Shown in pieces: positions 12,096 to 21,765 of a stretch of 64,000 bases of DNA. The stretch lies in assembly GCA_019096155.1 (NCBI GenBank), contig JAHCVI010000004.1:1984001-2048000 (forward strand), given 5' to 3'. This DNA is from Staphylotrichum longicolle (lineage: Eukaryota; Ascomycota; Sordariomycetes; Sordariales; Chaetomiaceae). A program made the position numbers and the translations under genes. The number at the start of each line of letters is the position of its first letter. Positions within the stretch are counted from its first letter, which is position 1. The notes beneath the pieces were generated by a model that did no database searches, was not told the DNA's origin, and saw only the letters and a program-made list of their open reading frames with translations.

Positions 12096-12508
12096 CGTCA
12101 GGTGGAGGCACAAGACTTGAGGCCGCGGGGGTTCATGTGAATCGTGATCATGGAGGGTCGTGGATAGATTCACTCTTTTCCACGAACGCAAGCATGCTTA
12201 TGGCGTGAAAGGCTAGCCCAGAATTGTCATAGAGAGAGCACAATAACATATACACTTCTTCCATTGGTGTCATTTCTAACATTGTGCTGAAATCCAAACA
12301 CAATTCCCTCCGTCTTGTAGCTCCCATGAGCGTGGTTTGGAGTGCATTGACAGCCAGGACCACCACAACTCAGATCACTGGCGAGATGTCAATGTCACAG
12401 AAGAATATTTACCTTACAGACCTGACAGCTAGGTACCGTATATTCTTGGCAAGAACAGCTAGTAGAGGAGACTGGAAGTGACTAAACACAAGCTAAGGTA
12501 GTTTCACA
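12096..12508. other. Convergent intergenic region
   Basis: 413 bp between two convergent 3' ends. No gene or structured element seen. Confidence 0.5.
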
Positions 12509-14023
12509 TCACGGCTTCCACCCACCAGTCCTCCCCCTGAACAACCCACCCGGATCAACCCTCTGGGCCACCTCCCTCGCCAGCGCCCGGCTCTCAGCCT
12601 TCAGCCTCCCCCAATAATCCTGCCGGTAAAACGCATAGTTCATAAACACAGGCAGGTACACATTCGGCAACTTCCCCTCCGCCTGCCACCGCACAACCCT
12701 CTCCCGGATGCCCCCGTACGTCTCCCGCATCTTGCCGTCCATCTTGTCATAGTCGGTCGGCAGCAAGAAGGCGTAGTTCATCTCGATGATCACCCGGTCC
12801 GCGTCCGCCTCCACGTCAATCAGATCCCGCCCCCGCGCCCGCGCGGCCTGCGCGATGCGCTTCGGGAACGGCTGGTAGGCGATGGACGCGACGATGCCGG
12901 GCACCGCGAGCGCCGTGCCGCTCACGTTGCGCCAGTGCGCGTGGATCCCGCCCGCGCCCAAGAGCACCTCCTCGGCGCGCGCCGCGCTGGGCAGCGGGAT
13001 CGTCTCGGTGCCGATCTGCACCTGGAAGCCGCGCAGCACGACCCAGTTGCTGAGGGCCATCAGGTCGGCGTAGGTGCGCGTGCGGAGGTCGTTGGTCAGC
13101 GGGCCGAGGGAGGTGAAGTTGGAGAAGGTGCCCGGGGGCGGGGTCGGGCCGTCGTAGAAGAGGAAGAGGATCCACGAGTCGATCAGGTCGACGTTGGTGC
13201 GCTCGGCCGTCACGATGACGGCGGCCTTGTCGTCGGTGTTGTGCTCGGTGAAGTCGCGGACGGCGCGGAGCAGGGCGGCGTCGAGGGCCGGGGTGCGCAC
13301 GAAGACGAGGTTGCCGCCGTAGACGGCGCCCTGCGGGTGCGCTTGGAGTTTGTAGTTGGTCACGACGCCGAAGTTGTTGCCGCCGCCCTTGAGCGCCGTG
13401 AAGAGGTCCGCGTGGGAGGTGGCCGAGGCGGTGACGATGGTGCCGTTGGCGAGGACGACTTCGTACGAGATGGCCGAGGACGCGGACCAGCCGTACTGCG
13501 CGGACATGTAGGAGAGTCCGCCGCCGAGGATGAGCCCACCGACGCCCGTGTTGCCGATGCGCCCGCCGACAAAGGTCCAGCCGGTACCCTGGAGCTTGGC
13601 CGCGACGCCGTCGAGACGGTTGCCCGGGCCGACGTCGACGACGCCCGTGGTGGGGTCGAGGAGGACGTGGTCGAGGTTCTGCGTCGAGATGAGCGGGCCG
13701 CCGTCGACGCTGGCGTAGTAATTGTTGGGGCTGTGGCCGCCCGACTTGATGGCGAACTTCTCGTTGTTGGTGTTAAGCACGCGCATCACGGCAGCCACCT
13801 CGGCGGCCGACCGGGGAAAGATGATGCATGATGGCTTGAGGGCGCTGCAGGACGCCGACCAGTACTCCGTCTGCTCGGCAGTGTAGGCGAGCTGGAGGGG
13901 GCTCGAGACTTCGATGTCGGTGTTGTCACGGACTTCGGAACATGTGTCGGCGTACACTGGAGCAAACGCCCAGAAGAGAGAGAAGAGTGAAGCTGCCCGT
14001 AGAGCCAGCATTTTGACGGACAA
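12509..14023 (-). CDS. Secreted FAD-linked oxidoreductase (PCMH-type, berberine-bridge-like)
   Basis: Single-exon gene, 504 aa. The N-terminus MSVKMLALRAASLFSLFWAF is a signal peptide (cut near VYA-DT). The FAD-binding half contains FAIKSGGHSPNN, whose His is the expected 8-alpha-histidyl FAD attachment site. TFVGGRIGNTGVGGLILGGG and LKGGGNNFGVV are the nucleotide-binding loops. The Cys of the second covalent link in bicovalent enzymes is absent (GRIGNTG), so FAD is probably held by one bond. Such enzymes oxidise sugars, alcohols or secondary metabolites; the substrate cannot be read here. Several NxS/T sites fit secretion. The 3' half is very GC-rich but intact. An internal Met at residue 5 could also start. 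Confidence 0.9.
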   Translation of the reverse strand: MSVKMLALRAASLFSLFWAFAPVYADTCSEVRDNTDIEVSSPLQLAYTAEQTEYWSASCSALKPSCIIFPRSAAEVAAVMRVLNTNNEKFAIKSGGHSPNNYYASVDGGPLISTQNLDHVLLDPTTGVVDVGPGNRLDGVAAKLQGTGWTFVGGRIGNTGVGGLILGGGLSYMSAQYGWSASSAISYEVVLANGTIVTASATSHADLFTALKGGGNNFGVVTNYKLQAHPQGAVYGGNLVFVRTPALDAALLRAVRDFTEHNTDDKAAVIVTAERTNVDLIDSWILFLFYDGPTPPPGTFSNFTSLGPLTNDLRTRTYADLMALSNWVVLRGFQVQIGTETIPLPSAARAEEVLLGAGGIHAHWRNVSGTALAVPGIVASIAYQPFPKRIAQAARARGRDLIDVEADADRVIIEMNYAFLLPTDYDKMDGKMRETYGGIRERVVRWQAEGKLPNVYLPVFMNYAFYRQDYWGRLKAESRALAREVAQRVDPGGLFRGRTGGWKP

Positions 14024-15259
14024 GGTCTAGGAGAGGCCGGGACTCCGACTGAACTGACAGATACCAATGGTCAAGAAAGTTCCGATGGTCCGAGCATGCT
14101 GGCATCACGACATGATCGCAGGCGAGAGCGACAGCTTTATCCATAATCTCCCTCCCTTCCCTGCCCCCATTGCAACCTGAAAGTACTGAGAATCAACAAT
14201 GACGTGCCACTCCCGCATGGTTCTGCCGGAGTTCACTCCGGCAACCATATTCTGAAAGGATCGGCATCTTGACAACCGCCAAGATGGAAATGCCATGTTG
14301 AAGACTCCAGCTGAACGACGCTGCGACCCCGCGATGGTGCTCAGGCGAGGCGGGACACAACTTGCCAGAGCTAGCGTGGGGTTTCCCGCTGGTAGCGAGG
14401 GATTGGCGACGTGTGTCGTTGGCTGAAGGCACGTCCCGGAGCTGCAAGGCGACTTGACAGCTCTGCGGCGGCTGCATGGCGCGGGTAAGACCCGGTTTGA
14501 CGTGCAGTAGCCTGGGTTGAGCAAGGAGGGAGCATGCCGACTGCGACCCATTTCGAAGTGGAATCAAGTGGGATCAGGTCTACGGCTCGATGCATTGAAT
14601 GGTACTATGATGCCACGCTGGGTGAATACACCAAAGCCGTGCAGTGGGTAGCAGTATTGGGGGGACCAGCGCCCAGCAAGGGCACAATGTGACAGTCCGA
14701 TTTCGGTGCTGCAGCGGCAGAGGAAGAGGATAAATTTGGGCTACAACCCAGAGGAGTAACTCAATAGTGGTCTGACTTCTTGATCGGGCCTGGATCAGCA
14801 ATGATGATCGCCAAGACTTCGAAAGGGGCAAGGAGAGCGTGAAATCAGGGACAGTTGACCGGATGGGTTCCATCCTGCACGCGGCCTGCATCTTCTCATC
14901 TGCCAAACATGTAGTTCAAACTTGGGATGGTCGTTGTGTGCTGATGTCCTGGATGTGACGGACCACTGACGGTTACAAGGAGAGCTCTGATGAAGGACGG
15001 ACTCAAATTTCACGAGAGGTTAGACTGCCATTGGACAGGGCAGGCATGAAGGTCGAAAGAGACAAGATCAGAGACAGGACCTACATTTTCAGGACATTAG
15101 ATGCACCAAATTCACATCACTATTCCATACCCTGTTGAGCGATGGTGATGTCCCCCCAACGACAAGATGGACCTGAAATACGATAGCACGGTTCATTCAT
15201 TCATAGGTTGGCGGTGAAGACACCGTCGCCAAGCTACGGTGGTTGCCAACAACCACACA
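14024..15259. other. Intergenic region
   Basis: 1.2 kb upstream of the FAD oxidase and of the tRNA. Frames on the minus strand (for example 14105-14551) overlap each other and look random. Nothing else supported. Confidence 0.45.
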
Positions 15260-15344
15260 TCTTCCGTAGTATAGTGGTCAGTATGTGAGCTTGTCATCCA
15301 AGTCGACATCGCTCGAGACCCGGGTTCAATTCCCGGCGGGAGAG
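15260..15344 (+). tRNA. tRNA-Asp (GTC) with a ~13-nt intron
   Basis: Cloverleaf folds by eye. Acceptor TCTTCCG pairs with CGGGAGA, with one T-G wobble. D-stem GTAT/GTAT encloses AGTGGTCA. Anticodon stem TGAGC/GCTCG, loop TTGTCA-C with GTC anticodon, T-arm CCGGG-TTCAATT-CCCGG, and discriminator G (typical for Asp). About 13 extra bases follow A37, the canonical tRNA intron site. A T6 run at 15354-15359 serves as Pol III terminator. Confidence 0.93.
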
Positions 15345-15353
15345 TCCACAATC

Positions 15354-15359
15354 TTTTTT
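15354..15359 (+). terminator. Pol III T6 terminator
   Basis: Six T residues ten bases past the tRNA-Asp 3' end. Confidence 0.8.
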
Positions 15360-16005
15360 CCCCTTTTTCACTGCTATCCTATCGCTCTATCGGTTTCTTT
15401 CCATATCTTTTTGTCTTTCTCCCTACTTAACAAAGCCACAGGAGAGACACAATTGGTCAGTCACTGCTTGCTGCCTCCATTTCTTGTCTTGTTCGCGCCA
15501 CACCCACCTGCTTCGACCTCGACTCCACCAAACCCGCGCAGTCGGTTTCTCGACCCAATCATATTGAGCAGGATGAAACATTGCTCTCGGTCAGTCAGTC
15601 TCACATGCGATTTGGGACCGTCACATCAATTTTTACTTTTGTTTTATTTCAAGATGAGAAGTAATCAGCAAAGAAACTGCTCTAGAGACATCCCAGTCCC
15701 CTTATTTTCCCCTCTTTCGGATCCAGCACCACAAAAGGGCTGGCCGATACAGACACAGAGATATAAATCCAAAACGCCAGAAGCCACAAAACGCTAGATG
15801 CAAGTAGTTACAACAGTAAGTAGGAAGAAATGGACCATCAGAGAATCCCATGTATGCCCCAACAACGCCGCCCCCATTTGAGGTGCGTCCAGGTTTGCAC
15901 CGCACCAATCGTACTCACACACACACTCACCAACCAACCAACCCACCGACCGCCTGAACCCAGCAGTCAGTCAGCCAGCCAGGCAGGGGACGGGGAGGAA
16001 CCCCC
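15360..16005. other. Intergenic region
   Basis: About 650 bp, pyrimidine-rich after the tRNA, with no gene seen. It includes the 3' region of the C2H2 gene. Confidence 0.45.
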
Positions 16006-16977
16006 TCATTTGGCGTGCCGCTTCATGTGCCGCGCGACGTTGTCGGCCCGCCCCTCGTACTCGCACAGCGTGCACTTGACGCGCTCGGAGCGCGTGTTGT
16101 GGCGCTGCGCGTAGTCCGGGTGCTGCGCCCAGAGGTGGCGGGCGAGAGCGCGCTTGTCGAGGTGGCCCTTGCCGCAGTGCGGGAGGGGGCAGCGGAACGG
16201 CTGGCGGTGCTTGCGCGCGTGTTTTCTGGGCGCGGGGGTCAGCGGCTGTGGTTGGGCAGCAGAGAGTGGAGTGGTGGTGGTGGTGGTGGTGCGGACGTAC
16301 CGGAGGTCGGAGGGGTTGGGGAAGACCCTTGTGCAGGAGGCGTCGGGGCAGGGGAGGAGTGGTTGGGCGGCGACGGCGGGTGAGGTGGAGGCCGGGGATG
16401 GGTTGGCCGTGGGGAGGGAGGCGGGGGTCAAGGGGTCGAGCTGAGGGCTCGAGCCGTCCGCGAAGGCCAGCGTGCCGTAGACTGAGCTCGGAGGCGTGAC
16501 GATGCCTGTCGGCGCGAAAGGGTTCACGCTGTCGGCAGCGAACCCAAAGTCCGAGTCCAGGAACATGTCCGTGTTCAGAAAGTCGGCGAAGGACACAGTG
16601 TCGTCGGGAACCGGAGCCGGGGCGGGCCAGGATGGGTCGTAGCCCCAAAAGTACGCATTGAGAGCCATGTCGAGGTCAAAACTCTCGAGGAGGGGTTCGA
16701 CTGGGCTCTCGAATGCGCTGGGAATCCCGGTGCCCACTGGCGAGTAAGCCGGGCTCACGGGCGACGGCGTCCAAGGCATGGCTGGCGGGCTGGCTTGCGA
16801 GCTCTCGGCGCTGAGGGAGCGATACATGGGGCTCTGATGGGGGGTGAGGGGGAGAACCGGCAGGGCGGTGGTGCTCTTGGGCACCCAGACCCACTCCCCT
16901 TCCTCCCCTTGAGGGCGGCAAGGCGGGTAGGCCTGGGCGTAAAATGCGTTGTTCGACATCGTTTTGGTGGTGCCCAA
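16006..16977 (-). CDS. C2H2 zinc-finger transcription factor
   Basis: Nuclear regulator with three C-terminal zinc fingers. Finger 1 is C-x4-C-x12-H-x3-H (CPDASC ... RKHARKH), finger 2 C-x4-C-x12-H-x4-H (CPLPHC ... RHLWAQH), finger 3 C-x2-C-x12-H-x3-H (CTLC ... RHMKRH). The first 190 residues are Pro/Ser-rich with acidic patches (PDDTVSFADFLNTDMFLDSD), an activation-domain look. The intron 16226-16300 is 75 nt, has no stop and keeps frame. If it were retained, 25 extra residues would split finger 1; splicing (DLR-KHARKH) restores the finger, giving 298 aa. Start is at 16977, or at the second Met (16959). Targets cannot be inferred. Confidence 0.88.
   Translation of the reverse strand: MGTTKTMSNNAFYAQAYPPCRPQGEEGEWVWVPKSTTALPVLPLTPHQSPMYRSLSAESSQASPPAMPWTPSPVSPAYSPVGTGIPSAFESPVEPLLESFDLDMALNAYFWGYDPSWPAPAPVPDDTVSFADFLNTDMFLDSDFGFAADSVNPFAPTGIVTPPSSVYGTLAFADGSSPQLDPLTPASLPTANPSPASTSPAVAAQPLLPCPDASCTRVFPNPSDLRYVRTTTTTTTPLSAAQPQPLTPAPRKHARKHRQPFRCPLPHCGKGHLDKRALARHLWAQHPDYAQRHNTRSERVKCTLCEYEGRADNVARHMKRHAK
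16271..16290. repeat. (GTG)n trinucleotide repeat inside an intron
   Basis: Perfect GTG/GGT run within the 75-nt intron of the C2H2 gene. It explains why that intron reads as poly-Thr when unspliced. Confidence 0.85.
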
Positions 16978-17158
16978 CTCACGGCGACGTGAGTTGGATC
17001 TGCTCTCTCGAGCTGCGTGTTCGATTTGCGGTGGTTTGGTGATAGTGGCGCGAGCCTTGTCCGGAGACGATGCTTTGTGTGGCGGTGGCAGTAATGGATC
17101 AGTTTTACGACGTGGTCCCAGGTCGGGAAGTCATTCGAGACTTCCAATGTCCCCGCCT

Positions 17159-18310
17159 CTAGACAGGCGGAAGCATCATTGCCTGGCCCTGACGCAGAGC
17201 GCTCTCTGGACAGGGTCGGCGCGAGTGCCACTCGAAGAAACCTCCAAGCACGTCAGTGAGCATGAGCAGAATCGAAACTGCAGCAGCAGCATGATCCCAG
17301 CCCATTCCCTTTTCTTCCCAAACACGTGCACCCCCAAGAGAATCCCAGATCATGACCTGTCGTTCCCAAACACTTGCATCTCTAAGAGAATCCCAGACCA
17401 TTTCCTGTCCTTCCCAAACTCTGGCCTCTCCTAGAGACATTAGCATTTTCCAAGTACGATGCGGCATCAACAAGGTGTCAGCCTCGCGAGACGTAGTCTC
17501 GTGAACCGGTTGAGCAGCCATCTCGCACCGAGTGTGTTGGCACCAGTCGCAGCCGCCGCGAGTGGTGCAATTTTCTCCGGTGTAAAGAGAGGGTGAGTTG
17601 TAGCTGGGTTCCGTCTCAGAATCCAGGGCGGAGCCTTGGTTGGGCAATTCGAAGAATGATGCATCCACGGATGCATTCGTTGAAGATGCCAAAGCGTCGG
17701 GACGTTCTCCATCGAGTTGTCGTTGCGGGATCGGTCCGTGCTTCGCGATGTTCGGTCCGTGGCGAGATGCATGGGGTTCGTCTGGGTTTTCGGTCGGCGT
17801 GTGCAGTGGTTCCTTGTTGAGGCCGAGAGTGGATGCCGCGTCGGCGGGAAACAGCGAGCCAGAGCTGGCATGAAGAAGACCCCGCGAGGCGCCGAAGCAC
17901 GACGGATTTGCTAGTCCGTCAGGGTCGCGTTCTTCAAGTCGGGCAATGGTGTCGAGGACGAGCTGGTGGTTGCACTTGGGGCAGTCCCGCTGCCACGGCT
18001 CGTCGTCGTTGCGGGAGAGGCTGCGGCGGACATCGTGAAACGGAAACTCGAGATCAATGAGTCTCGGGTGGGTTTCTCGCGCCAAGTCGAAGCCAAATTC
18101 CAGGACATGCATGATTCGAGTTGTCAACTCGAACAGGTCGGCGAATGTCATGTCCATCGAGGGCCCTTGGGCCAAATTGAGAGTAGTGGCAGTTGTGGCA
18201 ATACCATGGATCTACGAAACAGTTAGAACCCTGAAACAAGAACATTTGTCAAAATCGCCTACTGGATCGTGCATCGGAGCTCCAGATGTTGCGGCCTTGG
18301 CCGTTGACAT
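17159..18310 (-). CDS. Orphan protein with C-terminal 16-residue Trp repeats
   Basis: Two-exon model of 366 aa: 18310-18263 and 18211-17159. Intron 18212-18262 is 51 nt with donor GTAGGC, branch CTAAC and acceptor CGTAG. Exon 1 gives MSTAKAATSGAPMHDP, joined in frame to IHGIATTATTLNLAQGPSMD. The N-terminal 100 residues look globular (FADLFELTTRIMHVLEFGF). CPKC, CDWC and CQHTRC pairs could bind zinc. The middle is Ser/Pro-rich and low in structure. The C-terminal part holds three 16-residue repeats (VWEGQEMVWDSL-like) matching a 48-bp DNA repeat. No family recognised. The first Met of the long exon (MDMTFADLF) is an alternative start. Moderate confidence that this is a real gene. Confidence 0.55.
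17295..17438 (-). repeat. Three 48-bp tandem repeats (16 codons each)
   Basis: Copies start at 17295, 17343 and 17391, each beginning TCCCAG on the plus strand with a central TTCCCAAAC. The period is a multiple of three, so the encoded repeat keeps frame. Copies differ at many positions. Confidence 0.85.
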
Positions 18311-19320
18311 GCGAAGAGACGTTGCAGGTGACTGAGGAGTCGGCTCGAATGTAGTGTCGGCTCTGGCCCATCTGGGCGAGAACAAGGGAACAAGTACAAA
18401 CTACAAAACAAGCAGGGCAGAATGCATCTTCGTGATCGATAGCGATGGTGTTGAGAGGGCAATGGTGGAAAGTTGAAGAGAGGTGAGGGTGAGGTCGGAG
18501 GGGCAGACCGTGCACGGCGAGGAGTCAGATGGGATTTATGTGTGACCTCAGGACTCAACGAAACTAAGGCGATGTTGGGTCGCTCGAATGAGCTTGATCG
18601 CCTTGGCACGCGGCCGGCTCCTGAGGCAACTGGAGTCCTCAATGGGGCTGACTTCGACATGGACTGTCTTATTGGTAGATCAGTGATCCCTGCAAGTCGT
18701 CCTCAATTCTTGGCATCGCAGGCCCAATCGGCACCTGTTTCTGTCCCGCTTGCCCCACATGGACATTGGCGGTGCTGCCCAGGGCCGAGTCTTTGCAGCG
18801 GACCTGCGGACGAAGCCTTTAAAAGACCCATGCATCCTTGCTGCGCTGGCTGTGCTGGTGCATCCTGTGGCGGTGCTTTGGTGCCAGGCCAGACGTCCGC
18901 CGTTCTTTCCCTGATGGAGGAACTCCCTAGGCACCCAGGCACCCAGGTCCCTGATGCACGGCACATGGATTGCCTGGAAAATGTCTGAGAGACCGTTGAA
19001 AGCCAAGCAAATTTTACTGAAGCTTTCATGCCACACACGTCGCCAACGGTCAGCTCTTCGTCGTGCCCCAGAGAGCAGAGACCCACAACACGAGTTACAC
19101 GACATCGACATGACGACAGGCAGCAAAGAAATGCCATGTGGGCGTCGTGTATTTATTCATCAATTCAAAGGCGTGTCGATACAGCTCTTGACAACGAGCG
19201 ACCTGAACTATTTTTTTTGACTTAGACTGAGTCATTCCCAACCTACCAGTCCTACCTTGTGTTCACCACACTTTGGAGTCGCTAACAAAAGAAGTCAATG
19301 GGTGCCAAGAAGAAACGCAC
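18311..19320. other. Intergenic region
   Basis: 1.0 kb upstream of the repeat orphan. Frames at 18473-18988 (plus) and 18703-19137 (minus) overlap on opposite strands, and neither shows a known motif. I support no gene here. Confidence 0.45.
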
Positions 19321-21169
19321 TTAAAGAACACCACCCCAAGGCTCGCGGCACACCTCACGGACCCTGCCAATTCCAGCCCGCAGGCCAGTAGCCAGTTGCT
19401 CTTCCTGTATGACCTGAAAGGTCGCCAGGAGACTGGGGCTCGTCAGCTTCCCTTGCACCCAATCCCGTTGGAGCCAACTGCACTTCTCGAAGCTCTCGAT
19501 GCCAGCCCAGAAGATGGGCCATTGGAACCGCTCGCTTTGTCCCTCGGGCCCTCTTTTTATCGATCGGTCCATGATCCAGAGCAGGCCGGACGTGTCGCGC
19601 GCGATAGCGCTTACCTCAGGAGGCAGCACGGCTAGCGCGTCTGGGCCGCTATCGAGCGTGCAGCGGAAGAGGTAGATGCAGAGGGCGTAGAGGCTCGCTA
19701 CGGCCCAGTCTGCGTTTCCGAGGTGCCGGTCCCGGACAGCGTCAGGCGATTCTGCGAGCGCCACGGTGTTGGCGTTGCGCCCGAGGAGCAGCTCTTTGAT
19801 CCGATTTCCCAGCTCAACAACCTGGTCAGGGCTTAGCATGGTCCCCGAGTCGAGCACGTCGGTGATTATTTGGTTGAGGACCCATACGTCGTGGAGAAGC
19901 TCGAATGTGCGCTCGTTATGGTCGTCGTCTCGGATCTGCTCGGCTGGGTACCTTGGGAAGTTGCTCCTCTGGGTCGATTTGCCCCTGGAGTAGATCCGAG
20001 AAAGGGCATCAAGCGGCGACTCGAGCAAGAGCTTTGAAAACGCCCCGCCGTGACCCTGGAAGCACGCTGGCACGTCGGCCCAGAAAAGCCACGTGGTCAG
20101 ACGGGCCATGCAAGCCATGCGGGAGTTCCGCTCCCCGGCATACAACTCGCGAGCCGCAAGAAGGCGGACGAGATTGTGCCGAAGGTAATACTCCCTCATA
20201 CACTTGGAGAGCTCCGAGTGAGCGAGCCGGTCCTGGTCAAAGTCCCTCCAATGCTGGAGGTGCCAGAACCAGAACGAGGCCACGACCCGGAAGTGATCAG
20301 GCTCATCAACCGCGCTGCTGCCGATCAGGCAAAACAGCATCTCCTTCCCCGTGGTGTAGAGCTCGCTGGCGCGTGCTTGCATGGCGAGGCTTCTCTGGAG
20401 CTCTTGGAGTGTGTCGGGCTTCCAGCTCAGCTCGGTGAGCGCCGCGGCAAGGGCGAAATTGAGCACCATTTCATCGTCTGAGAAGCGGTTCAGGAGGATG
20501 GCGAGGGTTGACCACTGTGGGTCTTTTGTCCCCCCCTTGCTGAAAACGATCTTCTTCTCCAGCAGCAAGGCGAACGCCTCGCGGTCCAGGTCCGAGGGCT
20601 GTGGTTCAAGGCTGGCCAACGGGCTAGCCGACCTGGGAGATAGCTCAGTGCTTGGGCGGGCCAAGGAAATTGGAGTGTCGAGCTCAAAGCTCTCAAGTGC
20701 GTTGGCGGCCGGATGGATGGTGCGTGACAGAGCAGGCCCGCTGCTGTTGGTGCCTACTTCTCCGGGAATCGCCTGATTCACGCCATTCCGTTGATTGAGT
20801 GACGCTTCAGACGACCTCGGGGAGATGTTATCCTCCAGCACGTTGGAGGGCATTGCCGCAATTGGACGGAGTGGTGTAGAAGGACCCGGAGTGACGGGAG
20901 GATCGGCCCGGCTCCAAGTACAGCGCTGCCGTTCCCCACGGGCGTCACATCTGGCGCACTTCGGGGGTCCGCCTTTGCAAGCCTCGTGGTCGGCCCAGCA
21001 GCTGTCGCAAGCCGGCACACCTGAGACCGTTAGCTGTTACGCTCATCATGTTGGTTGGTTGCCTTATGTTCAACCAACCTGTTCTGGGCCTGCGCGTATG
21101 CTTCTTTTCTCCAGACGGTGCAGGGGCACTCACAGCCGGCGAGACACGGGAAGAAGCGGGCTGCGGCAT
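19321..21169 (-). CDS. Zn2Cys6 fungal transcription factor
   Basis: Two-exon model of 582 aa: 21169-21134 and 21033-19321. The binuclear zinc cluster is near the N-terminus: CDSC, then x6-C, x6-C, CARC, x8-C (ACDSCWADHEAC ... CARC ... RCTW). Intron 21034-21133 has a strong GTGAGT donor and joins MPQPASSRVSPA to LTVSGVPACDSC. A second option (donor GTGTCT, acceptor CTCAG) gives RVPACDSC directly. The body is the usual helical middle region (ASFWFWHLQHWRDFDQDR, ARLTTWLFWADVPACFQGHG). It is divergent from the M20 amidohydrolase over 596 bp, which suggests, but does not prove, that it controls that gene. Confidence 0.85.
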
Positions 21170-21765
21170 TTTTGGGCCTCTGGCTTGGTCAATTTTGTGT
21201 TTTACAACCCGAATCAATAATGGCAGTAGGGAGTGGCAAGACTGGGAGTTGGGCTAAGGGTGACAAGCGGACTAGAGAAGCACATGCAAATGGCATGACA
21301 TGGAAGATTATAAGTGGGGTCAGAGACAGCATCTTTAAGAGTCGCGAACCAACGAAGCTGCCTCCTCACCAGCCCGGATAACAAGCCCAGTCGCATTGCT
21401 TTGCATCCGGAGGGAACAGATGGGCAGTGCTTGGGTGGCTACGTCTTGTCACTTTTCATTGGCTACTTATCCGGCGGAAAACGCCAGTCCGGCTCAGGAG
21501 GGGCAGCCACCGGAATGGTCACCCACTTACACATCAAGTGCTGCTCTCTGAACATCGACACCCGCGGTTCAGGGGAGCAGCTTCCACACTTTGGCTTTCC
21601 GGAAAAAAATACCAACATGTCAGCGGGGTCTAAGCGCATTCTTTTTCTGTTCATGGGCACAGCAGTATAAAAACCGATACCCTGGCTCCTTGTCCTGCTG
21701 CATGTGGCGTGCTGTATCCGGCACTGTTGAAGTGATCTGTGCTCAAGATATCAAGTCTCAACAGA
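21170..21765. promoter_or_regulatory. Divergent promoter between Zn2Cys6 regulator and amidohydrolase
   Basis: 596 bp shared upstream region. A TATAAAAA box at 21666-21673 lies about 93 bp before the amidohydrolase ATG. No gene inside. Confidence 0.6.

Noticed and set aside
12935..13831. 298-codon plus-strand frame opposite the FAD oxidase
   Set aside because: It is an antisense shadow rich in Gly/Val/Asp from a very GC-rich gene, with no motif.
17295..17438. CRISPR-like or satellite array
   Set aside because: Three adjoining 48-bp copies without spacers, inside a coding frame, in a eukaryote.
18703..19137. 144-codon Cys-rich minus-strand frame as a secreted effector
   Set aside because: Leader is Cys-rich rather than a clean signal peptide; a competing frame lies on the other strand and there is no family pattern.
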